A DNA stretch of 51,676 nucleotides from an uncultured cyanobacterium (GTDB lineage Bacteria; Cyanobacteriota; Cyanobacteriia; CACIAM-69d), in the NCBI GenBank assembly GCA_937883785.1, contig CALGDE010000159.1, positions 1 to 51,676 on the forward strand, written 5' to 3'. The notes below the pieces were generated by a model. That model made no database searches. It worked only from the letters and a program-made list of their open reading frames with translations, and was not told the DNA's origin. This document shows positions 16,510-24,852 of the stretch, in pieces (the stretch's first letter is position 1; the number at the start of each line of letters is the position of its first letter). Both the position numbers and the translations under genes were made by a program.

Positions 16510-16971
16510 TTAGTCAATCGAGTAATCTTCCACTGCGAACTTAAGAGTTAAGCGCTGAACCTCATTACTACCCTTATCAATTTCGGCATAGCCTGTTGCA
16601 TTAATAGGCTTGCACCCATAAAGGGTGTAGGAAGGTCCGATCGGCTCTGGGTCGGGACAATACTGAACTGATTGAATAGTCAGCGTGATAGGGTCGTCGC
16701 CAGTACACCAGTTTTTGTACCATCGAACAATTTCCCCATCAGTGGTTGGGTCATATACCTTGGTAATCTCCACGTCTTCCAGGCTTTTAGGGCCCATGTG
16801 GGGATACTGTCGGTTGCTGTGACCATCGTTGTATTTTGAGACATCAGCCGGGTCGCTGATACCGCTGAATTTTTCCCAGTATCGTCCATCTAATGCAGCC
16901 GCTCCGGCCGTTTGAACTAGCCATTGGCTCTGAGAAATTGTGGTTGGTTTTCGTGTCATGATTTGGGGCAA
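16510..16971 (-). CDS. Tail tube protein
   Basis: A 153-residue protein between sheath and chaperones in transcription order, the place of the major tail tube protein. It shows the short beta-barrel pattern with WLVQTAGAAALDGRYWEKFSG, DVEITKVYDPTTDGEIVRWYKNW, DPITLTIQSVQYC and the end strand RLTLKFAVEDYSID. The ATG start is well placed. A CAAGYCTWRA element lies 40 nt upstream. Subunits stack as hexamers to form the DNA conduit inside the sheath. Confidence 0.8.
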   Translation of the reverse strand: MPQIMTRKPTTISQSQWLVQTAGAAALDGRYWEKFSGISDPADVSKYNDGHSNRQYPHMGPKSLEDVEITKVYDPTTDGEIVRWYKNWCTGDDPITLTIQSVQYCPDPEPIGPSYTLYGCKPINATGYAEIDKGSNEVQRLTLKFAVEDYSID

Positions 16972-17011
16972 TGAGTTCTGCCAATTGCACCCTATCCACA
17001 GAATTAATCCG

Positions 17012-17028
17012 GTTTAAGACTTGCCTAA
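17012..17028 (-). promoter_or_regulatory. TTAGGCAAGTCTTA element upstream of the tube gene
   Basis: Minus strand CATTAGGCAAGTCTTAA with near-inverted halves TTAGGC and GTCTTA, ending 40 nt before the tube start. It is in the intergenic gap between the divergent tube and 17084-17497 genes, so it could affect both. Confidence 0.65.
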
Positions 17029-17083
17029 TGGGCTCAAAACAAGAGGAATATTCTTGAGATAAAGCATTGGACTGCCTATCTCT

Positions 17084-17497
17084 ATGAAGAAAATACGAAT
17101 TCCCAAGAACTTAAGCTCTCGCCAGCAAGCTGCTGCTGGAGAGGCGATGATCAAGACAATATTGGAGGATATGTATACGGACGGCGTGAGTTCCGTTAAT
17201 TTTCGCTGGGGAGAGGGCAATGTCATTGCCTTTGGCGAATTCACTGATCGAACCACCGTCAAAGGGAAGAAGGTGACGAAAGTAATGGAGTTCACTCTCC
17301 GTGATCCATCCGCTTCTGTCCCTTTGGAATACAAGTTGATTTCGATGCTGGACACCAAGGGTAACGAAGTCGAATTCCAGGAAGGGGTAGAAAGTGATGA
17401 TCTTTGCGAAGTTGATTTTTCGGAGCCGCTAAGTGAACGGGAACGATTGATAGAACTAGAACGACGATTGAATGCGATCGCTGCAACTGCCCATTAA
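17084..17497 (+). CDS. Unknown 137-residue protein
   Basis: A plus-strand gene inside the minus-strand tail operon. The product begins MKKIRIPKNLSSRQQAAAGE, has a probable beta sheet (VSSVNFRWGEGNVIAFGEF, TVKGKKVTKVMEFTL) and ends with an acidic helix (LSERERLIELERRLNAI). No family recognised. It shares its upstream gap with the tube gene and its element at 17012-17028, and is closed by a strong bidirectional terminator. It is an independently expressed single gene, that is, a moron-like insertion in the tail operon. Confidence 0.65.
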   Translation: MKKIRIPKNLSSRQQAAAGEAMIKTILEDMYTDGVSSVNFRWGEGNVIAFGEFTDRTTVKGKKVTKVMEFTLRDPSASVPLEYKLISMLDTKGNEVEFQEGVESDDLCEVDFSEPLSERERLIELERRLNAIAATAH

Positions 17498-17520
17498 TCT
17501 TTCTGCCTTGCGCTTCTTCA

Positions 17521-17564
17521 AAAAGAGCCCCGCTTTTGGTTTTAGACAAAAGCGGGGCTCTTTT
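17521..17564. terminator. Bidirectional rho-independent terminator
   Basis: Perfect 18-bp arms (17521-17538 and 17547-17564) around an 8-nt loop. The stem has a GC-rich core (GAGCCCCGC) and A4/T4 ends on both sides, so it can stop transcription from both directions. It separates 17084-17497 (plus) from the Cys-motif gene at 17607-18652 (minus). Confidence 0.9.
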
Positions 17565-17606
17565 CCCATGACGTAATTTCATGCAGAAAATTTTCTAATA
17601 GGGGTG

Positions 17607-18652
17607 TCATGCATTCCAGTCAATTTCCCTCATTTTATCTAGGTCTCGAGATTCAATAGCTTCTTTTGCTCTATTAAAATTCTTGAGTCGTCGTGCAAAG
17701 TCTGGATTAGAGCCTGCTTGCTCTCCTTCTTGCCGAAGTAATTGCTGAATCCCTGATCGCTCAAGGGCTCCAATTATTCTTGTCGTTCGCATTCCTTTTG
17801 GAGCGTATGTAATTCTTTTCCCTGAGGTAAGGTCTGTCAGGACCGTCCTGCCATCTTTCGCTTGATGAACCCCAATTCCCCCATAAATTTTGCCCTTTAC
17901 AGTCCGTCTTTCTGTTACTCCTTGAGGGTTTTTAGACTTATTCGTAACATTGATTTGAAATTCACCGGACCGCCCTGGAACAGAGGTGCCAGTTAGATCT
18001 TTCCACTCTGCATTGATGGCTCTCTGTTTATGGGATTGCTGCCGTTTTGTCCGGAGCTTTTCTTTTTCCTTCCTTTCAATGCGTCTTTGGGATTGACTTC
18101 GGGCGACTCTATCTTCTTTGTCCACTTGCCTCTGCAATGTTGCTGTTGCTTCAGTGCTGAGTCCAGTAAAGTTTCTGGGCAAGCGAAGTCCAAAGACTTC
18201 TTCTCCCGCCTTTTTTTCTGCCTGCTCCTGAGAAGCTCCAAATATCTTATTGGTTTGAACTCTAGACTGATAAAGCCTAAATTCTTCGCTGGTTATTCCT
18301 GCCCTTCGCACAGAAGCAATTGCTGCATCCATATCTGGGACCCCATTTGCCATGGGAAGCTTCAGTTCCTGCCATGTAGAAGGAAAGTCGAACCCTAATG
18401 CTCCAACACTAAGTTCGTCTGACTTTTTATTCACATGCTGGGTGATTTTTTCCCTTGCTTCTCCTTTTGTCCATCCTGAGTGCCCAAAGTCGCCAGGGTT
18501 TGATTTTGAGTGTCCAAAGCCGCTCTCAATCTGTCTTTTCTCTCTGTACAATTGCGTGTTCGGCTAATGCAAGATGCCCCACAGCGAATTCCGACGGAAC
18601 AACGTTTGGGGCGTTTGCTTTTTTTCGAAAACTCAAGTGAACTTGGACTCAT
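17607..18652 (-). CDS. Cys-motif family protein, copy D, split across two frames
   Basis: Frame 1 starts at the ATG at 18652, one nt after the sheath stop, and encodes the Cys block CSVGIRCGASCISRTRNC before ending at 18431. The -1 frame carries the rest of the protein from about ITQHVNKK down to 17607. Its order of segments matches copy F at 34652: W-x-EL-x-LP, then EEF-x2-YQ, then EVFGLRL, a coiled coil, then GIQQLLRQEGE and RAKEAIESRDLDKMRE. A shift at GGG-AAA-AAA (18446-18454), 13 nt before the frame-1 stop, would give a ~348-residue product close to the 369 of copy F. It could be programmed or a plain indel. Function unknown. Confidence 0.6.
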
Positions 18653-18653
18653 G

Positions 18654-20120
18654 CTATGCGGCCGATAATACATTCTGAGCCGTAATCTGAACCTGACCGA
18701 TCGCAGTGCGCAGGACTTTAATAGGCATCCGCTCCATTAGAGGAGCCGGAGCAACATAAGCCTCTAAGTTGACAATCCCTTCTTCCAGAGAAAGGGCGGG
18801 GTTATTGATCTCTCCACAAATTACTTCGTATGCATCGTTAGGGGTTGCACCATAGAGCCCACCATCTTTCCAGACTTGATAAAGGATGGCATTGGCCGTC
18901 ATCTTCAGGCGAGTGAATAACACGCCAGCGCCATCTACTGCGGTAAAGATTTCGTTGGTGAACGCCTCTTCAAAAGTTTTAGAGATTATTGATAGCACCA
19001 CAGGAATATGGACAAACCTGAAGTACGGATTGTCAGACCGTGTACGAGCGCCATATACACAAGGGCCCACATTGGGCAGATCCCGTGGAACATTAATCCC
19101 TTCTGGATTTAGCACTTCCTGGTGAGTTCGCTTGATCGGCGGACCCACGATTCTGGTAATTCCTTGGATCGGGTATCGAGTGCCGGCTGGCGGGAACTGA
19201 AAACCTTGCTCTCGGAACCGTAGCAATGCAATTCCTGCAACGGCGGCAGACAATGGGACTTCAATCCCTTCAAAATCTTCTACGTAACGTGCGTAGTATG
19301 CCAGCTCACCTTGGGAGGCGGTGTAGCGCTTGCCATCTTCCAACATAGCTTCAGTGGTGAACAGATCAGGCTTCCCATCAACCAAGGCAACCCAGTTAAA
19401 TCCAATCCTCCCCGCATGTTGCCCCATTGCTTGTCCCACAGATGTTGATTCTGGTCCTAGTTCTGAGAACGCTTCTGGGGCGATTAGATATCCAGGGCGA
19501 TTTTCGTCGGGGTCGTAGCTAGATTCAATCGTCCAGATATAGTCTAAGTCCCGTGGCTCAATCCCGGTGACGTCCGTCACGTCAACATCTCCTGAGGTGG
19601 TGGCAGTTAGCGCCGATCCGGTTGGATCCAGTGCCCGGAGGGTTAAAGTGTCTGACGATGAGGGCAAGACATCCGAGAAAACAAGCTTGGAAATTCCATT
19701 GAGAGGATTGTTGATTAAATCACCCAGTGCAGCGGCGATCGCGCTCGCATCATCTCCAGCTTCTGCCGTATAACTAACTGTATTGCCGTCAATCCCTAGT
19801 TCAAAGGTTCCAGAAGTATTCGTCACTTGCACCTCGAAGGTTTGGGCGATCGGAACTCGAGAGAAAAACATTAACCCTTGGGGACAGTTTCGAAAAAATA
19901 ATCGAATTGCCGCTGCTGTAATGCCCGCAACTCCGAATACATTCAGCGCATCTTCATAGCTATGGATTTGGATTGGGCGACCATACTCACCGGTTCCAGC
20001 AGGGCCAACCATGTAAACCCGATTGAAGGGGATGATCGATGCTGGGATTAACCCGGCAGTATCTTGTGTTACGTAAATTCCAGGAGCTTGATTTACGCTG
20101 GCATTAAAAGCTGTGGGCAT
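18654..20120 (-). CDS. Tail sheath protein
   Basis: A 488-residue protein matching contractile sheath subunits. The N-terminus is APGIYVTQDTAGLIPAS with FNRVYMVGPAGTGEYG, next FGVAGITAAAIRLFFRNCPQG and a central Ca-binding-like variable domain. The conserved C-terminal half has YPIQGITRIVGPPIKRTHQEVLNPEGINVPR, and it ends in a tube-contacting segment. The sheath surrounds the tube and drives contraction. An element of the CAAGYCTWRA type lies 47 nt upstream. It is followed with a 1-nt gap by Cys-motif copy D. Confidence 0.9.
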   Translation of the reverse strand: MPTAFNASVNQAPGIYVTQDTAGLIPASIIPFNRVYMVGPAGTGEYGRPIQIHSYEDALNVFGVAGITAAAIRLFFRNCPQGLMFFSRVPIAQTFEVQVTNTSGTFELGIDGNTVSYTAEAGDDASAIAAALGDLINNPLNGISKLVFSDVLPSSSDTLTLRALDPTGSALTATTSGDVDVTDVTGIEPRDLDYIWTIESSYDPDENRPGYLIAPEAFSELGPESTSVGQAMGQHAGRIGFNWVALVDGKPDLFTTEAMLEDGKRYTASQGELAYYARYVEDFEGIEVPLSAAVAGIALLRFREQGFQFPPAGTRYPIQGITRIVGPPIKRTHQEVLNPEGINVPRDLPNVGPCVYGARTRSDNPYFRFVHIPVVLSIISKTFEEAFTNEIFTAVDGAGVLFTRLKMTANAILYQVWKDGGLYGATPNDAYEVICGEINNPALSLEEGIVNLEAYVAPAPLMERMPIKVLRTAIGQVQITAQNVLSAA

Positions 20121-20167
20121 GGACTAAACCTCGACTCTGCCCCTAGCGTCCCAATGATATGGAGCTT

Positions 20168-20184
20168 GTTCTAGACTTGCCCTG
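20168..20184 (-). promoter_or_regulatory. GGGCAAGTCTAGAAC element upstream of the sheath gene
   Basis: Minus strand CAGGGCAAGTCTAGAAC, ending 47 nt before the sheath start in the gap between the gp37-like and sheath genes. The right half-site GTCTA is perfect; the left half is CAGGGC. Confidence 0.6.
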
Positions 20185-20188
20185 TTCT

Positions 20189-20809
20189 CTAGTCTTCCGC
20201 GTCCGTTGTGATGTCAATTTGCTTATAGAAGAATGAATCTTGCCCTTCTTTGAAGACTGGTCGCCCTGGATATTCAGGCACCAAGGTGCGGTAAAGTCCA
20301 GAACGGATCGTAATATTGTTCTCCAGCGCTTTGAATCGCTCGGATCTCTGCTCTGCTTCCCTTGCTTCTTCGGCAGTTGCTACGGAAAGAGGGCTTTCCC
20401 CTTGTTCGATTTTGGTTTCTACTTCGTAAATTTGGCGATAGATCCACATTCGATCAACAACATCGACAAATTTTTCACTAGCGATCATTAAGGGCTCAGA
20501 ATTGTTGAGTGGCATCCGCAACCCCAGCAAGGCTTCGCGGGTGCTGTCAAGGACTTGCAACACCCTTTGGTGGGTGTGCAGCCCTTGCGCTTCAATTGTT
20601 ACCTCAAAGCTTAGTGTTGCTTCAACACTTAAGGCGTAGGTCGTTCTAGCACTTTGCTTGAAAGATCCGCTCGAGTAAGCGACAAAGACATTTGTTGACG
20701 TTTTTGCCGCTGGAGATTCATCCGGGTCATCAGGCCAGGCTGAAACGTTAACACCAGAGAGAGCGATCGCAATTTTATCTACGAGATAGTTTTCTAGCTC
20801 TTGAAGCAT
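20189..20809 (-). CDS. Mu gp37-like head-tail/tail-end protein
   Basis: A 206-residue protein positioned between the gp36-like and sheath genes, as Mu gp37 is. It begins MLQELENYLVDKIAIALSG, then VNVSAWPDDP and TNVFVAYSSGSF, the pattern of the DUF1834/gp37 family thought to act as tail terminator or connector. Residues ~90-150 include HQRVLQVLDSTREALLGLRMP. Expected site: head-tail joint. A gap of 16 nt separates it from copy E of the Cys-motif family upstream, which has no counterpart in Mu. Confidence 0.7.
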   Translation of the reverse strand: MLQELENYLVDKIAIALSGVNVSAWPDDPDESPAAKTSTNVFVAYSSGSFKQSARTTYALSVEATLSFEVTIEAQGLHTHQRVLQVLDSTREALLGLRMPLNNSEPLMIASEKFVDVVDRMWIYRQIYEVETKIEQGESPLSVATAEEAREAEQRSERFKALENNITIRSGLYRTLVPEYPGRPVFKEGQDSFFYKQIDITTDAED

Positions 20810-20824
20810 AATGATCGCTAAAAA

Positions 20825-22465
20825 CTACTTTTCTTGGAATAAACTGGTTTGACCTTGGTCTTCTTGCAGTGTCCTTATCTCGGATGGAGTTAGTGGGCGA
20901 TCGCTATTTTTTGTTATCCACTGTAGGTCGTTTTTTCGAGACTTTTGATCAGATGACTCAAGCTTTCTAGAAGATGCGTTGAGTTCATTGGATGTCGCCG
21001 CCATCAACGATCTAAAAGCTGTGGGACTTTTTACCCCCGTATCAGAAAGAAACTGTTCCACTGAGGATTTATAAATCTCCGATCCGGATAGGGCTCTACC
21101 TACGGTCAAAGAGTTGACCGGCTCGATGGAATTGCCATCCTCCAGTAGGTCTCTCCGTTCTTCCTCGTCTTCAGTGAGTTCACGCCCTTTTGTTTTGCGA
21201 TCAAACTCTATTAACTGGCGTTCAGCTCTGGTAGCGTCAGCTCCCCACATCTTCCCTTTTTCAGGTTCTCCAATGCCTAACTGAGCTTTGGCATCATGTG
21301 CTGTTCTGATCAGTGATTCTCCTTGAGACTTGGCATAGAGTTCTAGGGGGACCCGCCCTTGTCTCGCTGACTCTATGAGCTGCTCAGCCCCCTTCTGAAA
21401 TTTTTCCGGAGACCCGCCATTCTTTTCTGCCAGCTCACGGCTTAGTTCCTGAGCTTTTTTTCGTGAAGTTGCCGAAATTTTGAGTGGAGCGGGATTTACC
21501 GCATTGTTTTCTGGTTCCCGCAATTCACGGTCACGGCGCTTGAGGAAAACAGAAACCGCTGCTTGAACCTCTGGATTTTTATCCCTCATTAATGAGTCCT
21601 CAGCCGCATTGCGCTCCCATCCTTGCTCTTCTACATCTCTCAAGAAGCTGCGTGAGCGAAGAGATAATGACCGCTCATCTCTTGCGGGATTGTCGAGGCT
21701 TCGAATTCGGTCAACTTCCTCTCGTACCCTGTCCTCATCCCCACTCTGGATTGCCCTTTTGAGAGTATTAAAGCGAAACAGAGCGTCTTTGTAGTCTTGA
21801 CGGTCTTCGTGCCCTTTCTTTTTAAAGTGTTTGTTGTGGAGTTGTGCAAGCCCAGAAGACTGAAGGGCCGCTGCCATTAACTCGGCTTCTTTCTTTGTCC
21901 TCGCCCTAGCAAAATGGGCTCCACTTTCCATAGAAGTAACATCAAATCCTGCATTCTTCCTGGTATCCCCAGCAATAGTCCTTCGTCCTGTTTTAGGATC
22001 AACTTTGTCTTTTGGTCCCCCAATCATTCGTTGCGGGCGGTGGATGCCTATTCCGTTATAAATATTGCCAGATATGCCCACACCCTCACGGGGATCGACT
22101 ATCGGAATAAAGCCGCGCTTTTCATTTCCTTGCAACGGCATCATCTGACTTAAAGACTTGGGCTTGGGTGAGGATGGTTTAACTGTTCCATCCCGTTTGC
22201 GCCCTTCATTTAATGTATTTCGAGCTTTCTTTAAGTCCCCATAAAAGCGCTTGTACTCGCCACTTTCTGCCATCCCCTGAGATTTCATTTTCTTCAGGTG
22301 ATTGACCAATATTTTGGTGCTTTTTTTTAGCTTGCCGGTCGTGCAATTTCGTTTGCGGCTGATACACGTTGCACCACAACGAGTCCCTGTTGAACACTTC
22401 TTAGGGCGCTTACCACCACGGCGTGACTTGCGGGCAAAATCTATAGGTGCAATCGTTATGGTCAT
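20825..22465 (-). CDS. Cys-motif family protein, copy E (unknown function)
   Basis: A 546-residue protein inserted between gp36- and gp37-like genes. N-terminal MTITIAPIDFARKSRR leads to CSTGTRCGATCISRKRNC at ~24-41. Then come the helix LKKMKSQGMAESGEYKRF and a Gly-rich block GVGISGNIYNGIGIHRP that resembles KIYGGIGVHQAKD in copy D. Next is the AALQSSGLAQLHN / FNTLKRAIQSGDEDRVREE segment shared with D and F. The last ~250 residues are Arg/Glu-rich and unique. No enzymatic signature is recognised. The start overlaps the gp36-like stop by 4 nt, so it is translated as part of the virion operon. Confidence 0.7.
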   Translation of the reverse strand: MTITIAPIDFARKSRRGGKRPKKCSTGTRCGATCISRKRNCTTGKLKKSTKILVNHLKKMKSQGMAESGEYKRFYGDLKKARNTLNEGRKRDGTVKPSSPKPKSLSQMMPLQGNEKRGFIPIVDPREGVGISGNIYNGIGIHRPQRMIGGPKDKVDPKTGRRTIAGDTRKNAGFDVTSMESGAHFARARTKKEAELMAAALQSSGLAQLHNKHFKKKGHEDRQDYKDALFRFNTLKRAIQSGDEDRVREEVDRIRSLDNPARDERSLSLRSRSFLRDVEEQGWERNAAEDSLMRDKNPEVQAAVSVFLKRRDRELREPENNAVNPAPLKISATSRKKAQELSRELAEKNGGSPEKFQKGAEQLIESARQGRVPLELYAKSQGESLIRTAHDAKAQLGIGEPEKGKMWGADATRAERQLIEFDRKTKGRELTEDEEERRDLLEDGNSIEPVNSLTVGRALSGSEIYKSSVEQFLSDTGVKSPTAFRSLMAATSNELNASSRKLESSDQKSRKNDLQWITKNSDRPLTPSEIRTLQEDQGQTSLFQEK

Positions 22466-23022
22466 GAATAATCTCCGTCGTAGTCCCCATATCCTTGAAT
22501 CTTTGAGGCGAACCGGCTTGGGGGAACATCAAAGCTGAGTAGTGTTGACTTTCTGCTAGACCCAGTGGAATCGGACGACTCACCTTTGCGTGGAACAGGG
22601 TTTCCATCTTCGAAGACGAGTAGCATCCTGCCAGCGGCGATCGCCTTCAATTGTTCGATTGCTCGGTCATATTCCTTAGTCACAAAATCTCGGGGGCGGA
22701 TTCGATCAAGAAAACGGCGGGCAATTCGACAAATCGACTGTTCAACCAGTAAAGGCACTCGGTCCGTGGGAATAGAGAAGTGAGCAAGATAAGGAAGCGC
22801 CTCGCCATGGGCATAGCGCAGCGCTTCTTCTAAGGTGATAGAGCTGGGTCCGGTTTCGCTGGGTGATTCGGGATTGGAAAGGGCGATCGCCTCAGGTTCT
22901 CCCAGAAAGGCAATCAAGCGATCAATTGTGGCAAACCGTAGAGGGATAGAAGCAGGAGATTCCTCGAGTATTTGAGTGCCTGCTTCTGTTGTCACCTCAG
23001 TGCTAGAGGGCTCCTCAGGCAT
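22462..23022 (-). CDS. Mu gp36-like (DUF1320) head completion protein
   Basis: A 186-residue protein. After a ~25-residue acidic, Ser/Thr-rich leader comes the gp36/DUF1320 pattern: FATIDRLIAFLGEPEAIAL, a helix EEALRYAHGEALPYLAHF, and VPLLVEQSICRIARRFLDRIRPRDFVTKEYDRAIEQLKAIAAGRMLL. Such proteins act in head completion at the neck. Position after the capsid and small linker gene and before gp37 agrees. The start is 5 nt downstream of the preceding gene. Confidence 0.75.
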   Translation of the reverse strand: MPEEPSSTEVTTEAGTQILEESPASIPLRFATIDRLIAFLGEPEAIALSNPESPSETGPSSITLEEALRYAHGEALPYLAHFSIPTDRVPLLVEQSICRIARRFLDRIRPRDFVTKEYDRAIEQLKAIAAGRMLLVFEDGNPVPRKGESSDSTGSSRKSTLLSFDVPPSRFASKIQGYGDYDGDYS

Positions 23023-23027
23023 GATAT

Positions 23028-23369
23028 TTAAGCCTCTTTGGAGTTGTCTTTATTCGCGGTTTTGGTGCTGGATGCGGTCTTGGGAGGAGTCTTCGTCTTG
23101 GGAGGCTTGTTTTCGTCAGCCTTGGGAGGAGTCTTGGGAGGAGTTTTAGTTTTGGGAGGAGCCTCCACTGCCTTAGGCTCCTCTTCAGGTGGATTGAGTG
23201 GGTCAATTGCCCCAGTACGATCCTCGGTTTCCTCTAGGGATTCAAGTTCTACCAGGCGAACGGCATGTTTCGGCTCTAAAAGGAGCACTGCCCCTTCCGT
23301 GTAATTACGCTTATTGATGCGAACTTTGCCTGGGCAGATAACTTTGTATGCGGAGTAGGTGGTCGCCAT
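23028..23369 (-). CDS. Small head-region protein with Lys/Pro/Thr repeat tail
   Basis: A 113-residue protein with a good ribosome-binding site (AAGGAG). Residues 1-45 form a small beta domain (YSAYKVICPGKVRINKRNY, then AVLLLEPKHAVRLVE), a pattern seen in small phage head/DUF-type proteins next to the capsid gene. The rest is a low-complexity tail with repeated PPKTKTPPKT units, produced by short direct repeats in the DNA (about 23080-23170). The tail may be flexible or prone to length change. It lies between capsid and gp36-like genes. Confidence 0.6.
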   Translation of the reverse strand: MATTYSAYKVICPGKVRINKRNYTEGAVLLLEPKHAVRLVELESLEETEDRTGAIDPLNPPEEEPKAVEAPPKTKTPPKTPPKADENKPPKTKTPPKTASSTKTANKDNSKEA

Positions 23370-23414
23370 CTAGGATGTTCTCCTTGGTTGGTTTATAACG
23401 TGTCAGTCGTGAGT

Positions 23415-24398
23415 TTATGCACTGGCAACATTGCGGATAAGAACCCCAGCGCCAGGTGCAACGATCGAAGGATGGCGCTGATAGGTCACTAAGGTCTTCT
23501 TGGTCTTGGTATCTGCACAGAACCGAGGCTTGTCGACATAGGGGTGACCCTTGCGCACCTTGGTATATCCGAAGCTCTGGCTGTACCGAGAAATACGGCT
23601 GTTACCTTCGTAAGGAATGCGCCCTGTTTTAAGCGCGGTGGGGTTTACGTAGGCCAGGATTGCGATATTGCCCCAAAGGAACGATGGGTTGGACAAAGGT
23701 GTGTTCATTCCGACGGCACGACCAACTACCACCTTCTTCATGTTGAACATGGTGCCCAGCATGTCTTCGGTCAGCGAGTTGGCGTTGGTGTGAATCATCC
23801 GAGCACGTACGGCTGCGCCACCAGACGTACCGTCAAAAGCTTCATTGCCAAACAGCAGTAGGTTGGGACGCTTACCAGTCTTCAGGGTGATGATGGACGC
23901 GGCTTCACGCATTAGAGGCTCGGGGTCCGTTTCATCCCAGTGCTCTCCAGGTCCCAGGTCAAACACATTGTCTGAATCGTAGTTGGCAGGATTAGAGGCA
24001 ATTTCCGCCTGTTGAGATTCCAGGCTTAGCCCGACGCCATTCATTAGGTCCTCAGGGACTAATGAACCAAGGTCTAAACCAACAATACGAGCTTCTTCTT
24101 CGGATTCTTGAGTGAATGCTAACTGAAGCCCACGGTCTTCCAACTTATACGGACGCCCTTCGTAGCCGAATTGCATCTCAGGGTATCGAGCCCCAGGCGA
24201 TCGCAGATCGTTCATGACCTGGAACTGAGTTTTCGAAAACTCATATTCGATGCCAGAACGTTGTGAAACGATTACGGTGGGAAAAAGGTAATTGCCTACG
24301 AATTCAGCATTGTAAAACCGTCGGGCGAGGGCGGTCATCGGCACGTGAATGCCAGCATTAGCGTTATCGGGATTAGGGAAAAAAGATAGAGGTGCCAT
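23415..24398 (-). CDS. Major capsid protein
   Basis: A 327-residue protein. FVGNYLFPTVIVSQRSGIEYEFSK, LRSPGARYPEMQFGY, a helix LMNGVGLSLESQQAEIASN, LKTGKRPNLLLFGNEAFDG, then EDMLGTMFNMKKVVVGRAVG and FLWGNIAILAYVNP are the familiar series of HK97-fold capsid proteins in Mu-like phages. It is encoded downstream of the protease/scaffold and decoration genes, as in Mu-type head modules. Forms the icosahedral shell. Plain ATG start. Confidence 0.9.
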   Translation of the reverse strand: MAPLSFFPNPDNANAGIHVPMTALARRFYNAEFVGNYLFPTVIVSQRSGIEYEFSKTQFQVMNDLRSPGARYPEMQFGYEGRPYKLEDRGLQLAFTQESEEEARIVGLDLGSLVPEDLMNGVGLSLESQQAEIASNPANYDSDNVFDLGPGEHWDETDPEPLMREAASIITLKTGKRPNLLLFGNEAFDGTSGGAAVRARMIHTNANSLTEDMLGTMFNMKKVVVGRAVGMNTPLSNPSFLWGNIAILAYVNPTALKTGRIPYEGNSRISRYSQSFGYTKVRKGHPYVDKPRFCADTKTKKTLVTYQRHPSIVAPGAGVLIRNVASA

Positions 24399-24443
24399 GA
24401 TTTCAGGGATGAAAGGGCGGTCAGTGGAGGCGCTGTGTCTCGA

Positions 24444-24806
24444 TTAAGCAGTGGTGAGATTCAGGATTACGGTGGCGTAGTCGTCATCTTTTGAGGGGGA
24501 AGAGCAGCGCGGGTCTAAAGAGGCAACAACGGTCCCACTGGTCGCCGCAATCACCTTGCCTTCTGCGGTAATTTGGAGCTTGGATAAGTCGCCCGCAATA
24601 GATGCAAACTGGACAACCATTCGTCCAGCAGAGATTGCGAGTCCAGGGCGTCCTTTACTGACGTCGGTGTCAGACACACCTAAGACTTGTTCGTTGGCGG
24701 CGCCAGTGGCGTAAGCTCCAGCAGTTGTGGTAAATCGCTTTGCTTTGATGTCTTCGAATGCGGTAAAGCTAAAAGTTTGGTGTGATTCTTGACAGGTGCC
24801 TGCCAT
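24444..24806 (-). CDS. Capsid decoration/cement-like protein (DUF2190 type)
   Basis: A 120-residue protein between protease and capsid genes. It is rich in Ala, Gly and Thr with beta-strand pattern: ANEQVLGVSDTDVSKGRPGLAISAGRMVVQFA and KLQITAEGKVIAATSGTVVAS, resembling DUF2190-type cement proteins. Expected to bind the capsid surface and stabilise it. The 46-nt gap from the protease gene and 45-nt gap to the capsid gene fit a head operon. Confidence 0.7.
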   Translation of the reverse strand: MAGTCQESHQTFSFTAFEDIKAKRFTTTAGAYATGAANEQVLGVSDTDVSKGRPGLAISAGRMVVQFASIAGDLSKLQITAEGKVIAATSGTVVASLDPRCSSPSKDDDYATVILNLTTA

Positions 24807-24852
24807 AATTCCTCGGGCACATTGTGCGTAGATTTACAAAAAAATGAGGGGA

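Noticed and set aside
23080-23170. Short direct repeats resembling a CRISPR or VNTR
   Set aside because: They are codon-level Lys/Pro/Thr repeats in a gene, with no spacers.
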